Source of the DNA: Globisporangium splendens
Lineage: Eukaryota; Oomycota; Peronosporomycetes; Pythiales; Pythiaceae
Assembly: GCA_006386115.1 (NCBI GenBank)
Contig: VFIW01000018.1
Location: forward strand, 1-64,000
Reading direction: 5' to 3'
Length of the DNA: 64,000 nt
The position numbers and the translations under genes were made by a program. The notes under the pieces were generated by a model. The model had not been told where the DNA came from. It worked only from the letters and a program-made list of their open reading frames with translations, and searched no databases. Shown piece by piece: positions 36,102-46,756 of the stretch. The stretch's first letter is position 1, and every line of letters starts with the position of its first letter.

Positions 36102-36736
36102 ATGGCTGACGTCCTCATGAACCTGCTGGAGCAGTCCCCCGCGACGGGCCTTGTGGGCGGCGCCATTGTGGCTGCTGCTGTCGGCTTCACGGCCGTGAAG
36201 GCGTTGGGCGGCGGCAAGGCTGCACCACAAGCCGAGAGCGCGCAAAAGAAGAAGAAGAAGAGCAAGAGCGCCAAGAAGAAGTCGGAAGTCGACCAGGCGC
36301 CTGCCAAGCAGCCAGAGCCAACCTCGAACATCAACTTGGACGACTTTGTCTCGGTATGCGTTTGCGTTTTTGTGCATTTTTGGTGCGACTGACTCTCGTT
36401 TGCGCTGTTGCGCTGGAGGGTCTGTCATGCATGCATCACTTGGGTTACATTTGATGCATGGAGTTGCTCATTGTATTCTTGTTATCTTATTGTTTACAGA
36501 ACGACCCAGACACTGAAGATGAGGAAGCCGCCCGTGCTGAAAAGAAGAAGTTGAAGCGCAAGCTCAAGAAGAAGAACGCGAACGCCAAGGCCAAGAACGC
36601 TGCTGTTGCCTCCTCCTCGGACGTGGATGTCGCCGCGGAGAAGAAGAAGGCTGCTGCCGCCGCGCTCAAGCAAGACGTTGAGGACGGTTGGGAGACGGTC
36701 GCCAAGAAGAAGGGACCAAAGGCCAAGCAAAACTAA
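36102..36736 (+). CDS. small lysine-rich protein with one N-terminal membrane segment
   Basis: Two exons (36102-36353, 36500-36736; phase 0) give 162 residues. After MADVLMNLLEQSP comes a Gly/Ala-rich hydrophobic segment, TGLVGGAIVAAAVGFTAV, then alternating Lys-rich (KKKKKSKSAKKK) and acidic runs, ending DGWETVAKKKGPKAKQN. The layout suggests a tail exposed to the cytosol from a membrane anchor, as in ribosome- or ER-associated adaptors. The family is not recognised, and Lys-rich composition alone is weak evidence. The ATG directly follows a pyrimidine- and ACA-rich leader. Good frame and codon use. Confidence 0.65.
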
Positions 36737-37238
36737 ATAGAAAGCGGTTTGCTTTGCGCTCGTGCTCGCCGCGCCGACCGCGTCTCCTACGCTGAAGCGC
36801 CGAGCATATAGTAGGATTTGTTTGCGCAACTCGGAACGACAGAGATGCGATTTTTTAGTTTGCGACCTCTATCGCTTCTTCTTCCACCAGAAAATGAAAG
36901 GATTATTGATTATTAACGGAACGTTTGGCGCATGTGCACGCAGTGCAACTTGCTCGATCTTTGCGGCTTGTTCGGACGCATGCGATTGTTTCGGATTGTG
37001 TGACAACGTATCAGACCAGACAGTGGACCAAAGCATTGTCCGTTTGTAAAACACACGCAAGAGATACACATGCACACACAATAATCCAAAGGAAGAGCTC
37101 AATGCCACATCTTTTTGGAAGGCGTCCCATTTGGTAAAGGATTTTATATGAACATCAAAGAACGAGAGAAAATGAACATCGCTCGCTATGCGAGTCTCCA
37201 GTCCGCACTGGCGTGCATGGTACGTCGACACGTCGCGC
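36737..37238. other. intergenic, between convergent 3' ends
   Basis: About 500 bp between the lysine-rich protein and the SCP2 gene. AT-rich toward 36890-37180; no coding signal or repeat recognised. Confidence 0.4.
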
Positions 37239-38211
37239 TTACAACTTGGCCTTTGGCTTGATGGCGTTGAAGAGCACTGGGAGCTTCATGGCGAGCGCCA
37301 TGTTCCCCTTCAGCTTGAGCTTGCCCTTCATGAACGCCTGCTGCGCGTTCAGCTTGCCCGTGGCGATCGCGATGAAGTCATCGTCGCCGACAGTGATGGT
37401 CACATCAGCCTTCTTCTCGCCCTCCGTGAGCGATGGGCTCGCGCTCTTCAAGTCCAAGTTCCACGCGCCACCTGGCGTGACGTTGAATTGGATGACGCCA
37501 TTCACCTTCTTGGCGAGTGCTGGACCTTCAGCTTGCAGAGCCGAGGCGATGAGGCGGAAGACCTCCGCCGACTTGAGAGCAGACTTTCCAGCGGATGGGG
37601 CGGCGACAGCAGGGGCGGCGGCGCCAGCACCGTTCTTCTTGATGAAGTTACGAGTCGCGGCGACGACGACGTTGAGCTTCATGGCAAGACCCATGTTGCC
37701 CTTGACCTTGATCAAACCTTTCATGAACGCCTGCGGAAGAGGGAAATAAAGACACACACAAAAATACGACGTCAATGTCCATTCTACAACCGTGTGTGCA
37801 TGGTATGTCCTACCTGTTGCGGGTTCAGCTTGTTGTCGATCAGCTGGAGGAAGTTCGCTTCTGAGAGCTACACAAACGCAACCACATTCATCCCAATCAG
37901 CCTTCCGAAAGAAACACCAGCCCGCTTCACCAGCATACGTGCCAACATCCCATGGGATCACGCATATACACCAACACGCAGCGCCACCAAGCTTATAGAT
38001 CATAAAGACGCACCGTGATGACAATGTCGGCCTTGTCGGTCTCGGTGGCAGCCGCGACCTTGCCGTTGCCGTTCTTCAAGTCGACGATCCAGAAGCCCGC
38101 GCCTGTGACGTCGAACTTGATCACACCCTTGACCTTGGGCACGAGCTGTGGCCCGACTTCGTCCACGGCCTTGGACATGAGCTCAAACACCTGCGCCGCC
38201 TTCAGAGCCAT
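37239..38211 (-). CDS. double SCP2 sterol-carrier domain protein with peroxisomal signal
   Basis: Exons 38211-38014, 37867-37814 and 37730-37239 join in phase 0 to 247 residues. Two SCP2 domains stand in tandem. Domain 1 runs from AAQVFELMSKAV to NVVVAATRNF; domain 2 from SAEVFRLIASALQ to the end. Each has the typical order: helix, KVKGVIKFDVTG / KVNGVIQFNVTP, W.vDLKn, aDvtItv, and L..Qq.AFMKG..KvKGNM.LAMKL. SCP2 domains carry sterols, fatty acyl-CoAs or phospholipids in a hydrophobic pocket. The end KAKL fits a type 1 peroxisomal targeting signal, so the protein probably acts in peroxisomes. The two domains look like an internal duplication. Intact. Confidence 0.9.
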
Positions 38212-38964
38212 CACTATAGTCTTCTTGTAATACGTTGCACGTCGACGCGAAATTCCGGAATGAGCAGCAGCGCTTGACTGTCTAATACTGTGGCGTCTTC
38301 CTTGGGTTTGGATATAGCGCTTGCAGATGACGAAGGGGGACGGGGGCGGGAGGGAAGGGGCAGACGTTGAAGCAGGAAAGTTCGAAGGGGGGAGGGAGTT
38401 CACGTCGCGATTACTCAACCGCCCCAACGAGATGACACCGAACGCGAACTTAGGTGGGTGCGAACTTAAAGACAGTGAAGTCGAATGGCGGAAGATCGAG
38501 AGAGCGGCAGCATGGAGACGACACTGACGAGCGCGCGTTAATGGCGGCGGGGAATGTGGATGGAGCCGCGTAGAGAGGAGAGGACATGATAGATGGAGAG
38601 GAGGGCGCTAGACTAGTATAGTGTGCTGCGTGGATTCGGCCATGTGGTGTCCATAGAGGAGCTATATTCGTTAAACGATTCGATTTGGTTCAATGAATGC
38701 ACACTCGACACATTTGAACGTGATTCTTTGCCTCTTTTGGCGCGGTTGTCTCCAATAATACACAGCGTTTGGCATTATCGTATTGCGTAAGCTTCTAGTC
38801 GAAGATCTCCCTGTGTCCTGCTATTTTTTTGTGTCCTTGCATTGCGCTCATTGACCAAGCAGCCCACCAAAGTACGCATTGGCGTTGGGTGAGCGGCCGC
38901 CAGCACTGCTGCAAGAAGCGCGACAGAGACGAGCAAGCAATCGCATTTGCGGCAGCAACAAGAG
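38212..38964. promoter_or_regulatory. divergent promoter region with purine-rich tract, SCP2 / ORC5
   Basis: 753 bp. The plus strand is strongly purine-biased from about 38320 to 38610 (GGGGGCGGGAGGGAAGGGG and GGGGGGAGGGAG blocks). GCGCTCATTGACCAA at 38844-38858 resembles the oomycete initiator and lies about 110 bp before the ORC5 ATG. No coding signal seen. Confidence 0.4.
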
Positions 38965-41039
38965 ATGATCGGTCGCGAGCGGGAGCTGGCGGAGCTCAAG
39001 GCGGTCGTGGCGCTGCATGGCGAGGAGAATGAGCGCGGCGAGCGGATCTACGAGGAGCCCGCGCCGCTCGTGATCGTGTACGGCGGCGCGTCGACGGGCA
39101 AGAGCATGTGCGTCACGCAGGCGCTGCACGCGCACGCTGAGATGTACGCGATGGTGGACTGCACGGCGGTCTACTCGGCGCAGGAATTCTACCGCGAGAT
39201 CCTCGTACAGCTCTACAAGAACCAGCGCAACGCTGTGTCGCGCCACACGAATGGGAACGGAGCGCACAGAGGTTCAGGGTCCGATGCTGCGTTTATGGGA
39301 CGCGAAGAGCCCCACAACGAGCTCACGATCGAAGATGCCGACAATGGAGAAGAGATCGTGGACTCAGCTGGCAAACGTCGTGACGCTGTGGACGCAGAGG
39401 AGAACAGTAGCGAGAGCGGCGACAGCAGTGAAGACGGCGACTCAGATGAGGACGATGATCATCATGGCTTTGACAAGAAGCGCGCGGTCGCGAACGCAAA
39501 GCGCATCCGAGCGCGGCAACAGTCAAAGCAGCAACAGCGAGCGACGGAAGCGAACAAAGATCACGTGGACTACGAAGGCTACAATTCGCTCAACTTCCTG
39601 AGCTTCATCAAGGCGTTTGGCAACTTTGTCGACTCGGCAACACGAGCAGAAGATGCTGATGAAAATGCAATCAGCAGTGCGGATGCAGAGCGACATGTGG
39701 ATGACCAAGCTGCCAAGTCCGCAAGCGGCGATGCAATGCGCAGAAAGCGCGTTGTGTACCTGGTATTGGACCAAGTCGACAAGCTCCTGGACCGTGGCCA
39801 CGCAGCGCTGCTCACGTGCGTGTTTACGATCAATGACCAGCTTTCGTACCTCAATGTGCGTTCATTGGATGCTGCAGAAAACCTGGCGAATGGAATGGTG
39901 AATGACTGGCATTGCTCTCTATGTGCTTGTGTAGATGTTTACAGGTATGCAATGGGATGTCTGTGTGATCCTGATCACGCGGGCCATGTCGCTCGAATTT
40001 GACCAACTGGTCTCCGCATTCCTGCCAGCGTACATTCCATTCTCCCCCTACAGTCCTGGTACGAAATGGACTTTTAGCTCAAGTTTGACAAGTGTCCATG
40101 CATATCTCTAACAACCTTTTGTGCGGGCTTCAGATCAAATCGCGGACATCCTCGTGGATCAGCTGCGCATGCAACCAGTGGCGCACATTTTCCGGAAATG
40201 GCTGCTGCACCTCAACACGCTGCTGCCGCCCTCCCATGACGATTGGCTCGAGTTTCGTAGAAATGTCGTGCACCTGCTGCCGGATTTCAAAGCGTTTTTC
40301 TCGCTCGTGTCGACTACAGAGCCTGCTTTATCACCTGCAGCATCGTTGGCTGCCGCGGCGAACGTGAAGAAACTCGTGCGCACAACGAACGAACGCATCG
40401 GCGCCTTTGAGAAAGCGCGGCGCAAGCATCTCTTTGGCTACGATAAGCTCCAGCGCAGCAGCGGCGACCCGACGGACTCGATCTCGTGCACGGACCTCAG
40501 TCGCAGTTGTCTCTTGCTCATCATCGCTGGGTACTTGGCGTCGTTCAATCCACAGGACACGGACACAAACTTTCTGTCGTCGTCTGGTGGAGGTGCGCGA
40601 CGCAAGAAGCGTGCCAAGAAATCGGATCAACCGAGTGCCGCGACCGTCGAGCAGATCAGCCAATTGCTCATCGGACCGCGCATCTTCAAGCTGCAGCGGC
40701 TGCTGGCGATCTACCTCAACCTGCGCGCTGAGGCCTCAGCCGACATCACCGACCAATTCAGCGTCAATGAAGCGCGCGAAGACATTTTCACCCATGTAAG
40801 CGGCGAAAATGTCTCTTGTTTGCTTGTCATGTATCGATATGGCTCACTTGATGCTAACCTTGTTGCTTTGTTGCTTGTAGCTGGCGACGCTGGTCCGCAT
40901 GCAGCTTTTCCAGCGCACGTCGCCTCCGAACATGCTGGACGACATCAAGTTCCGGTGTCTCGCCGACTCGCGATTCGTGCAGGAGACCGCGCGCTTTCTC
41001 CGTTTTCCCCTCGAATCCTACCTCAACACAAATACCTAA
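38965..41039 (+). CDS. ORC5: origin recognition complex subunit 5
   Basis: Exons 38965-39855, 39935-40058, 40134-40795 and 40881-41039 join in phase to 611 residues. It is an AAA+ protein of the complex that marks replication origins. It begins MIGRERELAELKAVV, with Walker A GGASTGKS at residues 40-47 and a Walker B-like strand VVYLVLDQVDKLLD. The sensor region is DVCVILITRAMS. The C-terminal winged-helix part ends with DDIKFRCLADSRFVQETARFLRFPLESYL, matching ORC5 (NVKYKCLVSLDFI...). The ATPase domain holds an insertion of about 110 residues (about 95-205), rich in Ser/Asp/Glu then Arg/Gln, between Walker A and Walker B. That length is unusual for ORC5. Confidence 0.85.
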
Positions 41040-41218
41040 TCAAGGGTTTCTTCATTTGTCATTGTCAGCATCCATGTCGTGCCGTTTTGCGATTGTGTGA
41101 ATCTAAATACCCTACTTCGTCCGTCCTCTTCCTTACTGCTTTGTTTCTGACAGAACAGGTCATGGAAATAGAGGAAAAAATACTTGCAGCTGACCAAAGT
41201 GCACACCCCGTCAACTAT

Positions 41219-44200
41219 TTACAATAGACGGATCTGGCAAAGCGGGGTTTCTTCCTGCAGGATCTCTTCGAGTTGAACGCTTGCATCGCGCAAGAACGGA
41301 TGCAACAGCGCTTCCTCTGGCGTTATCCGCTTCGTGGTGTCCTTCTCCATCATCAGCGTAATCTGCAGACAAGGAACAAACTCATCAGCTTTGAACGCAT
41401 GGCACTGTACGCACAGAAAATTAGACAAACCACGTACCAGATCCTTTGCCTCTTCGGAGATCGTCGACCATTCGGGCTCTTCAAATTCATATTCAACGGC
41501 TTTGTTCATTTGAATAAGCTCTTCATCGTTGACGCCAAAGAACGGCTCGTAGCCACACAGCATCGTGTACGTCACCACGCCAACCGAGAACATGTCGACG
41601 CCGCTTGGATACGACTCGCCTTTACCAGCGGTTAAAATCTCCGGCGCAACGAAACCAGGCGTCCCGCATCGACCCTTGAGTCTGCCATCTTCCTCGATAA
41701 ATGCAGCCATGCCGAAGTCTGCCATCTTGATGATAGAATAGCTGCGGTAAAGAAACATAAACACACCCCACATATTAGCCACAAACATCTAAAGAGACCG
41801 TTTCAAGGTAATGCAAGCGTACCGTTTTCCCTTTGGACAGTGTCCATAATCCAATGCCAAATTCGAGAGCTTGACATCGCGATGCGCGACGCCGTTTTGC
41901 AGACAGTACTGGATCGCTTTGACCAGACTCGCGACTAAATAGGAGGCACGCATCTCATCCACTGCGCTGTTCGTGACGATCTCCTCGTGAAGATCGCCTT
42001 CTTGCATCAGCTCGAGCTCCATGACAAGCAGATTGCGGGTCTCAAAGAGCGACAACAAGCGGATCACAGGGCAATACGAGGACGCCGACCGCACTGTGAG
42101 CAGACTCTGCGTCAGAATTTCGCGAATCACCGTGTCTTCACGCTCCGTTTCATGCGCCACGAGATCCCAAAACACGTTCTTGTCGATGATTTTCAAGGCA
42201 CAATCTTGGCGTGCTTTGGAGGAAGATGACGACGTTGGCGACGCTGCCGCTTGTTTCCGACACGCTCTTCGCACGACGGAGAACCGTCCTTTGCCGAGTT
42301 CGTAGCTTTCCGAAGGCTTGGTCAACGCATCGGGGGTCAGATCAAACAGATCGTCGATCTGCAACTTTGTCGCCCTCGTCAAATGTTCGCGCCAGATCAT
42401 CGCGTCTTTTTCGCTTTCAAACTGCAGCCAGCATTCGTTTCGTATCGACATTTGCGACGAATGACGGTAGTACTTGAGCGAAAACTCGAGCGTGATCCGC
42501 TGGTGCGAGTGCACAGATCCCTCCGACAAGTTTGCGTATCCGATCGGGCGACTCGTGTCCTTGTCATCGAGAAATTCCCACAGACTGTTGCGGTACAGCG
42601 ACAGATACCGTTTGCACCATTTCTGACCAGGTTCCTTGACAAATACCCAACTTGTGAGCGAATGCTGTCGATTGGTCTCGAAATGCGCATGCGTCAGCGG
42701 ATCGTTGCAGCCTTTCTCCGTCGTGCGCACGGTCTCGTACACGTCGCGCGGCAATTCCGTCGCCAAACTCGAGATCAGCCACGAATTGCAATCCCATTTG
42801 TGCTCGTCAGCACCATTTGGATAAGCCGACGACACAGTGAGTGGCAGCAGCACGGCCGCTGTGTCTTCGACATCGGCCGACTGGTCCTCCGAGATCGAGT
42901 TCATTCCAAAGGACGACCACGACGACGTCTCTCCTGGCGACGAGAGCCGTCCGCTTGTCCACTGGCTCTTCGAAAAGTTGCTACCACCGCGGACACTGAT
43001 CTCATCTCCCAGGAACGCATGCGTACTGTTCGACAGATTGTCGTTGTGCAGCGTCGTAAAGCATTTGCGAAGCACCGTGTCGACGCCGGTGCTGCTTCCA
43101 CCTGCTCCTTGCATCGGCGTTCCAGGAGGCAGCGTGTTGGCCAACAATGGGCAATCGATCGTGATGTGGTTGCCGTTGCAGTTCTGACACACCGAATTCT
43201 TCTTCTTGCTTTTCGTGCGCGACAGCGACGGTGGGAACAGTGACATCGGCAATGGCGGCATCTCGGGCATCGCCAGGGACCCGAACGCAGGCGACATCGA
43301 AGGCGACGTCGGCGAACTTGCGCCATTGTTTTCGGTATCGTTTCCGGACGTCATGCCATCAAACGAGAGCGTGCGCTTCTGGTGTCGTCCTGCGACCAGC
43401 ACGGCGGCCGCGACGACAGCCCGGTTGGATCGCTGCATTTCATCGTCCCAGTCCACATCCATCGCATGGTTCTCCTTAGCATTCGAGACTGCTGGCGTGT
43501 CTTCCGATGCGGTATCCGACATGTATGACGCCACCGACTCGGCGGTGAACGACTCGCGACTGTCGATGTTGTGCACGCTGATGTCGCCGTCCGTGTGCAT
43601 GCTGTTCATCATCAGTCGCTGGATGAGCATGTCCATCTGGATCTCCCAGGGTTTCGTCCGCGGATTGCTGGAAGGTTTTGTCGTGGGACTTGCGGTGGGA
43701 CTTGGATCAGATCGCGACTTGTCGTGTGCTTCCATATTCGGCTCAGTCGATGCCGACGTTGTCTGCTGCTCTACGTCACTGGCGTCTATCCGTTCGCTAC
43801 TTCGTCGTCGCAGCAGCTGTCATCATACGCACAAACATGGAAAGAAAACGATTTAATTAGGTTGCCGATATGGAAACAAGCCGCATGTCTATCGAGTGAT
43901 ATGGACCACGCACCTCTTTGATATTGATCGCCGTGTGGGTCGCCAAGTTACCTTTCTTGTGGATGAGCTTGAAGCAGTTCACGCAGTACGCGTCGTGGCA
44001 GCAGCCATTGCAGCTCAAGTGCGCCGTGTGGATCTCGCAATACACACACATGGGCAATGCCACGTCGTCATACCTGTACTGTGGGTCCTCGGACGAGGAC
44101 GACGAGCCGTAGCTGCGATACGAGTGCTTCTTCATCGACGCCATCGTCGGCGACGACGCTTTCGCATACTGCTGCTGCGGATCGCCACTGCCAGTGTTCG

Positions 44201-44411
44201 CCAGCGACGTCATGCTCTTGCTCTTGCGCATGTTGCTGTCGTCCTTCGCAGTGCCATTCGCGATGCTGTTGTGGTGCTTCTGCATGAACCAGAGCCGCCA
44301 GCTCGCGTTCTCCAGGCGGTTCGCCTCGCACACGAAGCGCTTCATGGTCGAGAAGCTCTGCCACGACTGCTTCGCAGCCTCCTCGAAGTCGGCCACCGTG
44401 TCGTCCACCAT
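41219..44411 (-). CDS. protein kinase with B-box zinc finger, zinc knuckle and PH domain
   Basis: Exons 44411-43914, 43816-41823, 41741-41438 and 41362-41219 join in phase to 979 residues. In order: a helical N-terminus; a B-box-like finger (CVYCEIHTAHLSCNGCCHDAYC...CFKLIH...H) at about 120-165; a long Ser/Pro-rich region; a CCHC zinc knuckle CQNCNGNHITIDC, like that of eIF3g; a PH domain (SWVFVKEPGQKWCKRYLSLYRNSLWEFLDD to CWLQFESEKDAMIWREHL); then a full kinase: GKGRFSVV, CALKIIDK, HRDVKLSN, ADFG, GTPGFVAPEIL, SVGVVTYTMLCGYEPF. The kinase is CaMK-like with all catalytic residues. PH suggests recruitment to phosphoinositide membranes; the zinc modules may bind RNA or protein (inference). The frame is intact. 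Confidence 0.85.
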
Positions 44412-45863
44412 CTTGGTTCTCTCTCTCTCTCTCTCTCTCGCTCGCTCTCTGGCGCGTCTCTAGCAGCGTAATAGACGGACGACCGGAGGTTGAAGAATGC
44501 GGACGGAAGAAGACACACTCACACACAGGTGCGCGCACAATGGGGGATATATACGCGCTGATGCAAATAAAGCGCCGTGGAGGATGGAAAAAGAAGTGCA
44601 CCACTCACCTTCCTCCTCTTCCTTCCTTACTGTAACAGGCGCTTATTGGCGTGATGCCGTAATACTGCTGGAAACTTACTGAGCGCGCAAAAAATGCAGT
44701 GGCACCCACTGTTTAGACTTGGCGTTTGTATTAGACGACAAATTATCGTACTTTGGAGGGGCTACACGGTGCTGCGTTCTGAGTACACTGACAGGCTTCT
44801 TTTTTTGAGCAGCGAAGCAGGTGCGTCACCCGCACCGCGTCACGCGCACGTGATTGGCTGAGAGATCGTGCACAATATGAGTTTCATTGAGATCTCTTTA
44901 TCTAGCATATCACTATCAATTATGGTATCAAGTCCAGCACACTGCAAGGTTGAAGATGGGTCAACATATTCTCTAATACGGGAATATGATTCGATATGCA
45001 TTAGCAGAGGCGGCAATGATGTGCTGGTGGTGCAAAACCGAGTATATGCTGCCTCGAGATCCTGTTCGGGATGCGCTTGTTGCGGTGTTTGCGCAGTTGG
45101 CTTCGCTCCTGTGAGGGGCGGCACATGGACAGACAGATTCCGCTGTTGCTGTGCTGCCTGTGGCTTTGTTTCCCCTCTCATCTCTAAACAGAACAGTCCG
45201 ATTTTTGAACCTCCCAGTCAGTTCAAGTGGAGCCATCTTGCGCCGTGACGGCATGGCTACTGAAGAGGATCATCTGGTGTGTGACCAACCGACACGAATA
45301 AAAACGCTCCTTTCTCAAGTCCCCCTGTGGTTCTTTTCTGCTTTTCTATCAACTGAACTGGGTGCGCACAGTCTTTTTCGTATGTGGGAAAAGAGACTGG
45401 AGCTTGTTCTGTGGTCCGCCCATTGGTCAACACCACGGAAGCAAAGGCGAGAGAGCAGCGTGTTGCAGTGTGCGTCATGTGGATAGTTGGGTAGGTTTTC
45501 AGTTGTGACCCAGACAGGAAAGTTGAAACATGCCTCACCGTCGTTTTTATTTTTATCATTATTTTGCTGGTTGTGCCTATCTGCGGCACTGGCATTCTGA
45601 GGTTCTTTTTTCTGAAGTTTAATGAGGAGGAGAGTTCACATAAGAAGAGTCCTTTCAGTTCAACCTCCGCTTTTATTTCGTGAGACTTGTTTGTTCGAAA
45701 AGGCGTTTTTATTCGGTGAATACTTGGGTTGGCTTGTTGAAGTTAAAACAGTATGCTTCAAGCAAAATGCGTTGTCATTTTGTGAGGAGACTGGGTGAGA
45801 CCTTCTACCTTAAAACAGTATGCTTCGAATGGTGCGCCACCTTGTTTTTGAAACAAAAGAAGC
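44412..45863. promoter_or_regulatory. 1.45 kb divergent intergenic region
   Basis: Between the PH/kinase start (minus) and the oxygenase start (plus). Overlapping open frames at about 44840-45250 exist on both strands. The minus one (44840-45181) has a fairly protein-like composition (DLEAAYTRFCTT..., SRIREYVDPSS) and could be a small gene, but I see no family or firm splice model. TTAAAACAGTATGCTTC-like sequence occurs twice, near 45745 and 45810. Confidence 0.3.
44417..44450. repeat. (CT)n microsatellite just upstream of a start codon
   Basis: An almost pure CT run with two CTCG interruptions on the plus strand. It lies 6 bases before the ATG of the PH/kinase gene when read on that gene's strand (a GA-rich leader). 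Confidence 0.85.
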
Positions 45864-46643
45864 ATGGGCGGCAAGAAGGAGAAGAAAACGGCTGTGGCGA
45901 CGGCCGCCAAGTCCAAGAAGGCCACCGGCGGCAAGAAGTACTCTGACGCGACCCGCACCGCGCCGACCTCATCCACCAAGTCCACGGCGGCCGTGCTCTC
46001 GCCGCTGCTGCAGTTTGAGCCGACGCGCAACGTGTTCAAAGTGACACACCTCCACGAAGACCTCATCTACAAAGTGCCGCAGTTCTTCACCAAGGCGGAA
46101 TGCAGACAGGTGATGCAGTTCGCGAATCAGGAGGGCTTTGCGCGGGTCACGCAGCGCGCGACGCGTGAGTATGCGTTCCGCGACAACGACCGCATCCTGC
46201 TGCGTTTGGAGATGTTCGCCGACTTGCTCTGGCAGCGCATGCAGCGCCACGTGCCAGCGAAATACGAGGGCATGTACGCCGTGGGGCTCAACCCAGCGAT
46301 CCGCTTCTATCGCTACGGAAAGGGTCAGCGCTTTGGTTGCCATGTGGACCAGAGCGACGTGGACCCGATCACAGGCTACCACAGCCGCTTCACCGTGCTG
46401 GTGTACCTGAACGACTCGAATGACTCAGACCTGAGCGGCGGCAACACCATTTTCTACGCGAACGAAGCCGGCGCCAAGCACGAGGAGGTCGTGCTCAGTG
46501 TCGCGCCGGAGACTGGGGCTGCGCTCGTCCATGGCCACGGCGACAAGTGCCTGCTCCACGAAGGCGCGCTCGTCACTAGCGGCGAGAAGTATCTGCTGCG
46601 CACCGACGTCATGTACTCCCGGACGCCGCCTCGAGAAGCCTAA
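45864..46643 (+). CDS. 2-oxoglutarate/Fe(II)-dependent dioxygenase (prolyl-hydroxylase type)
   Basis: A single exon of 259 codons. A Lys-rich N-terminus (MGGKKEKKTAVATAAKSKK) precedes the double-stranded beta-helix domain (about 65-255). The Fe(II) ligands are visible: HVD in FGCHVDQSDVD and the distal His in CLLHEGALVTSGEKYLLRTDVMY, where the Arg or Lys after it would hold 2-oxoglutarate. NPAIRFYRYGKGQ and SRFTVLVYLND are also typical. It hydroxylates an unknown substrate. The family includes proline and other side-chain hydroxylases. No signal peptide is seen, so it probably acts in the cytosol or nucleus. Start chosen as the first ATG with an open frame. Intact. Confidence 0.85.
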   Translation: MGGKKEKKTAVATAAKSKKATGGKKYSDATRTAPTSSTKSTAAVLSPLLQFEPTRNVFKVTHLHEDLIYKVPQFFTKAECRQVMQFANQEGFARVTQRATREYAFRDNDRILLRLEMFADLLWQRMQRHVPAKYEGMYAVGLNPAIRFYRYGKGQRFGCHVDQSDVDPITGYHSRFTVLVYLNDSNDSDLSGGNTIFYANEAGAKHEEVVLSVAPETGAALVHGHGDKCLLHEGALVTSGEKYLLRTDVMYSRTPPREA

Positions 46644-46756
46644 TCGAAGGCATTGAAGTCACATGCATTTTTGTATGTTGTACATTTCCTTTATTTCATC
46701 ATGCAGGACTCGTGTTTATTTTTTTCTTGCCTCTACGACATCAATTTCGTATCTAT

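Noticed and set aside
42251..43243. 330-codon plus-strand frame inside the PH/kinase gene
   Set aside because: Antisense to a well-supported exon with PH and kinase motifs; Arg-rich and without any domain.
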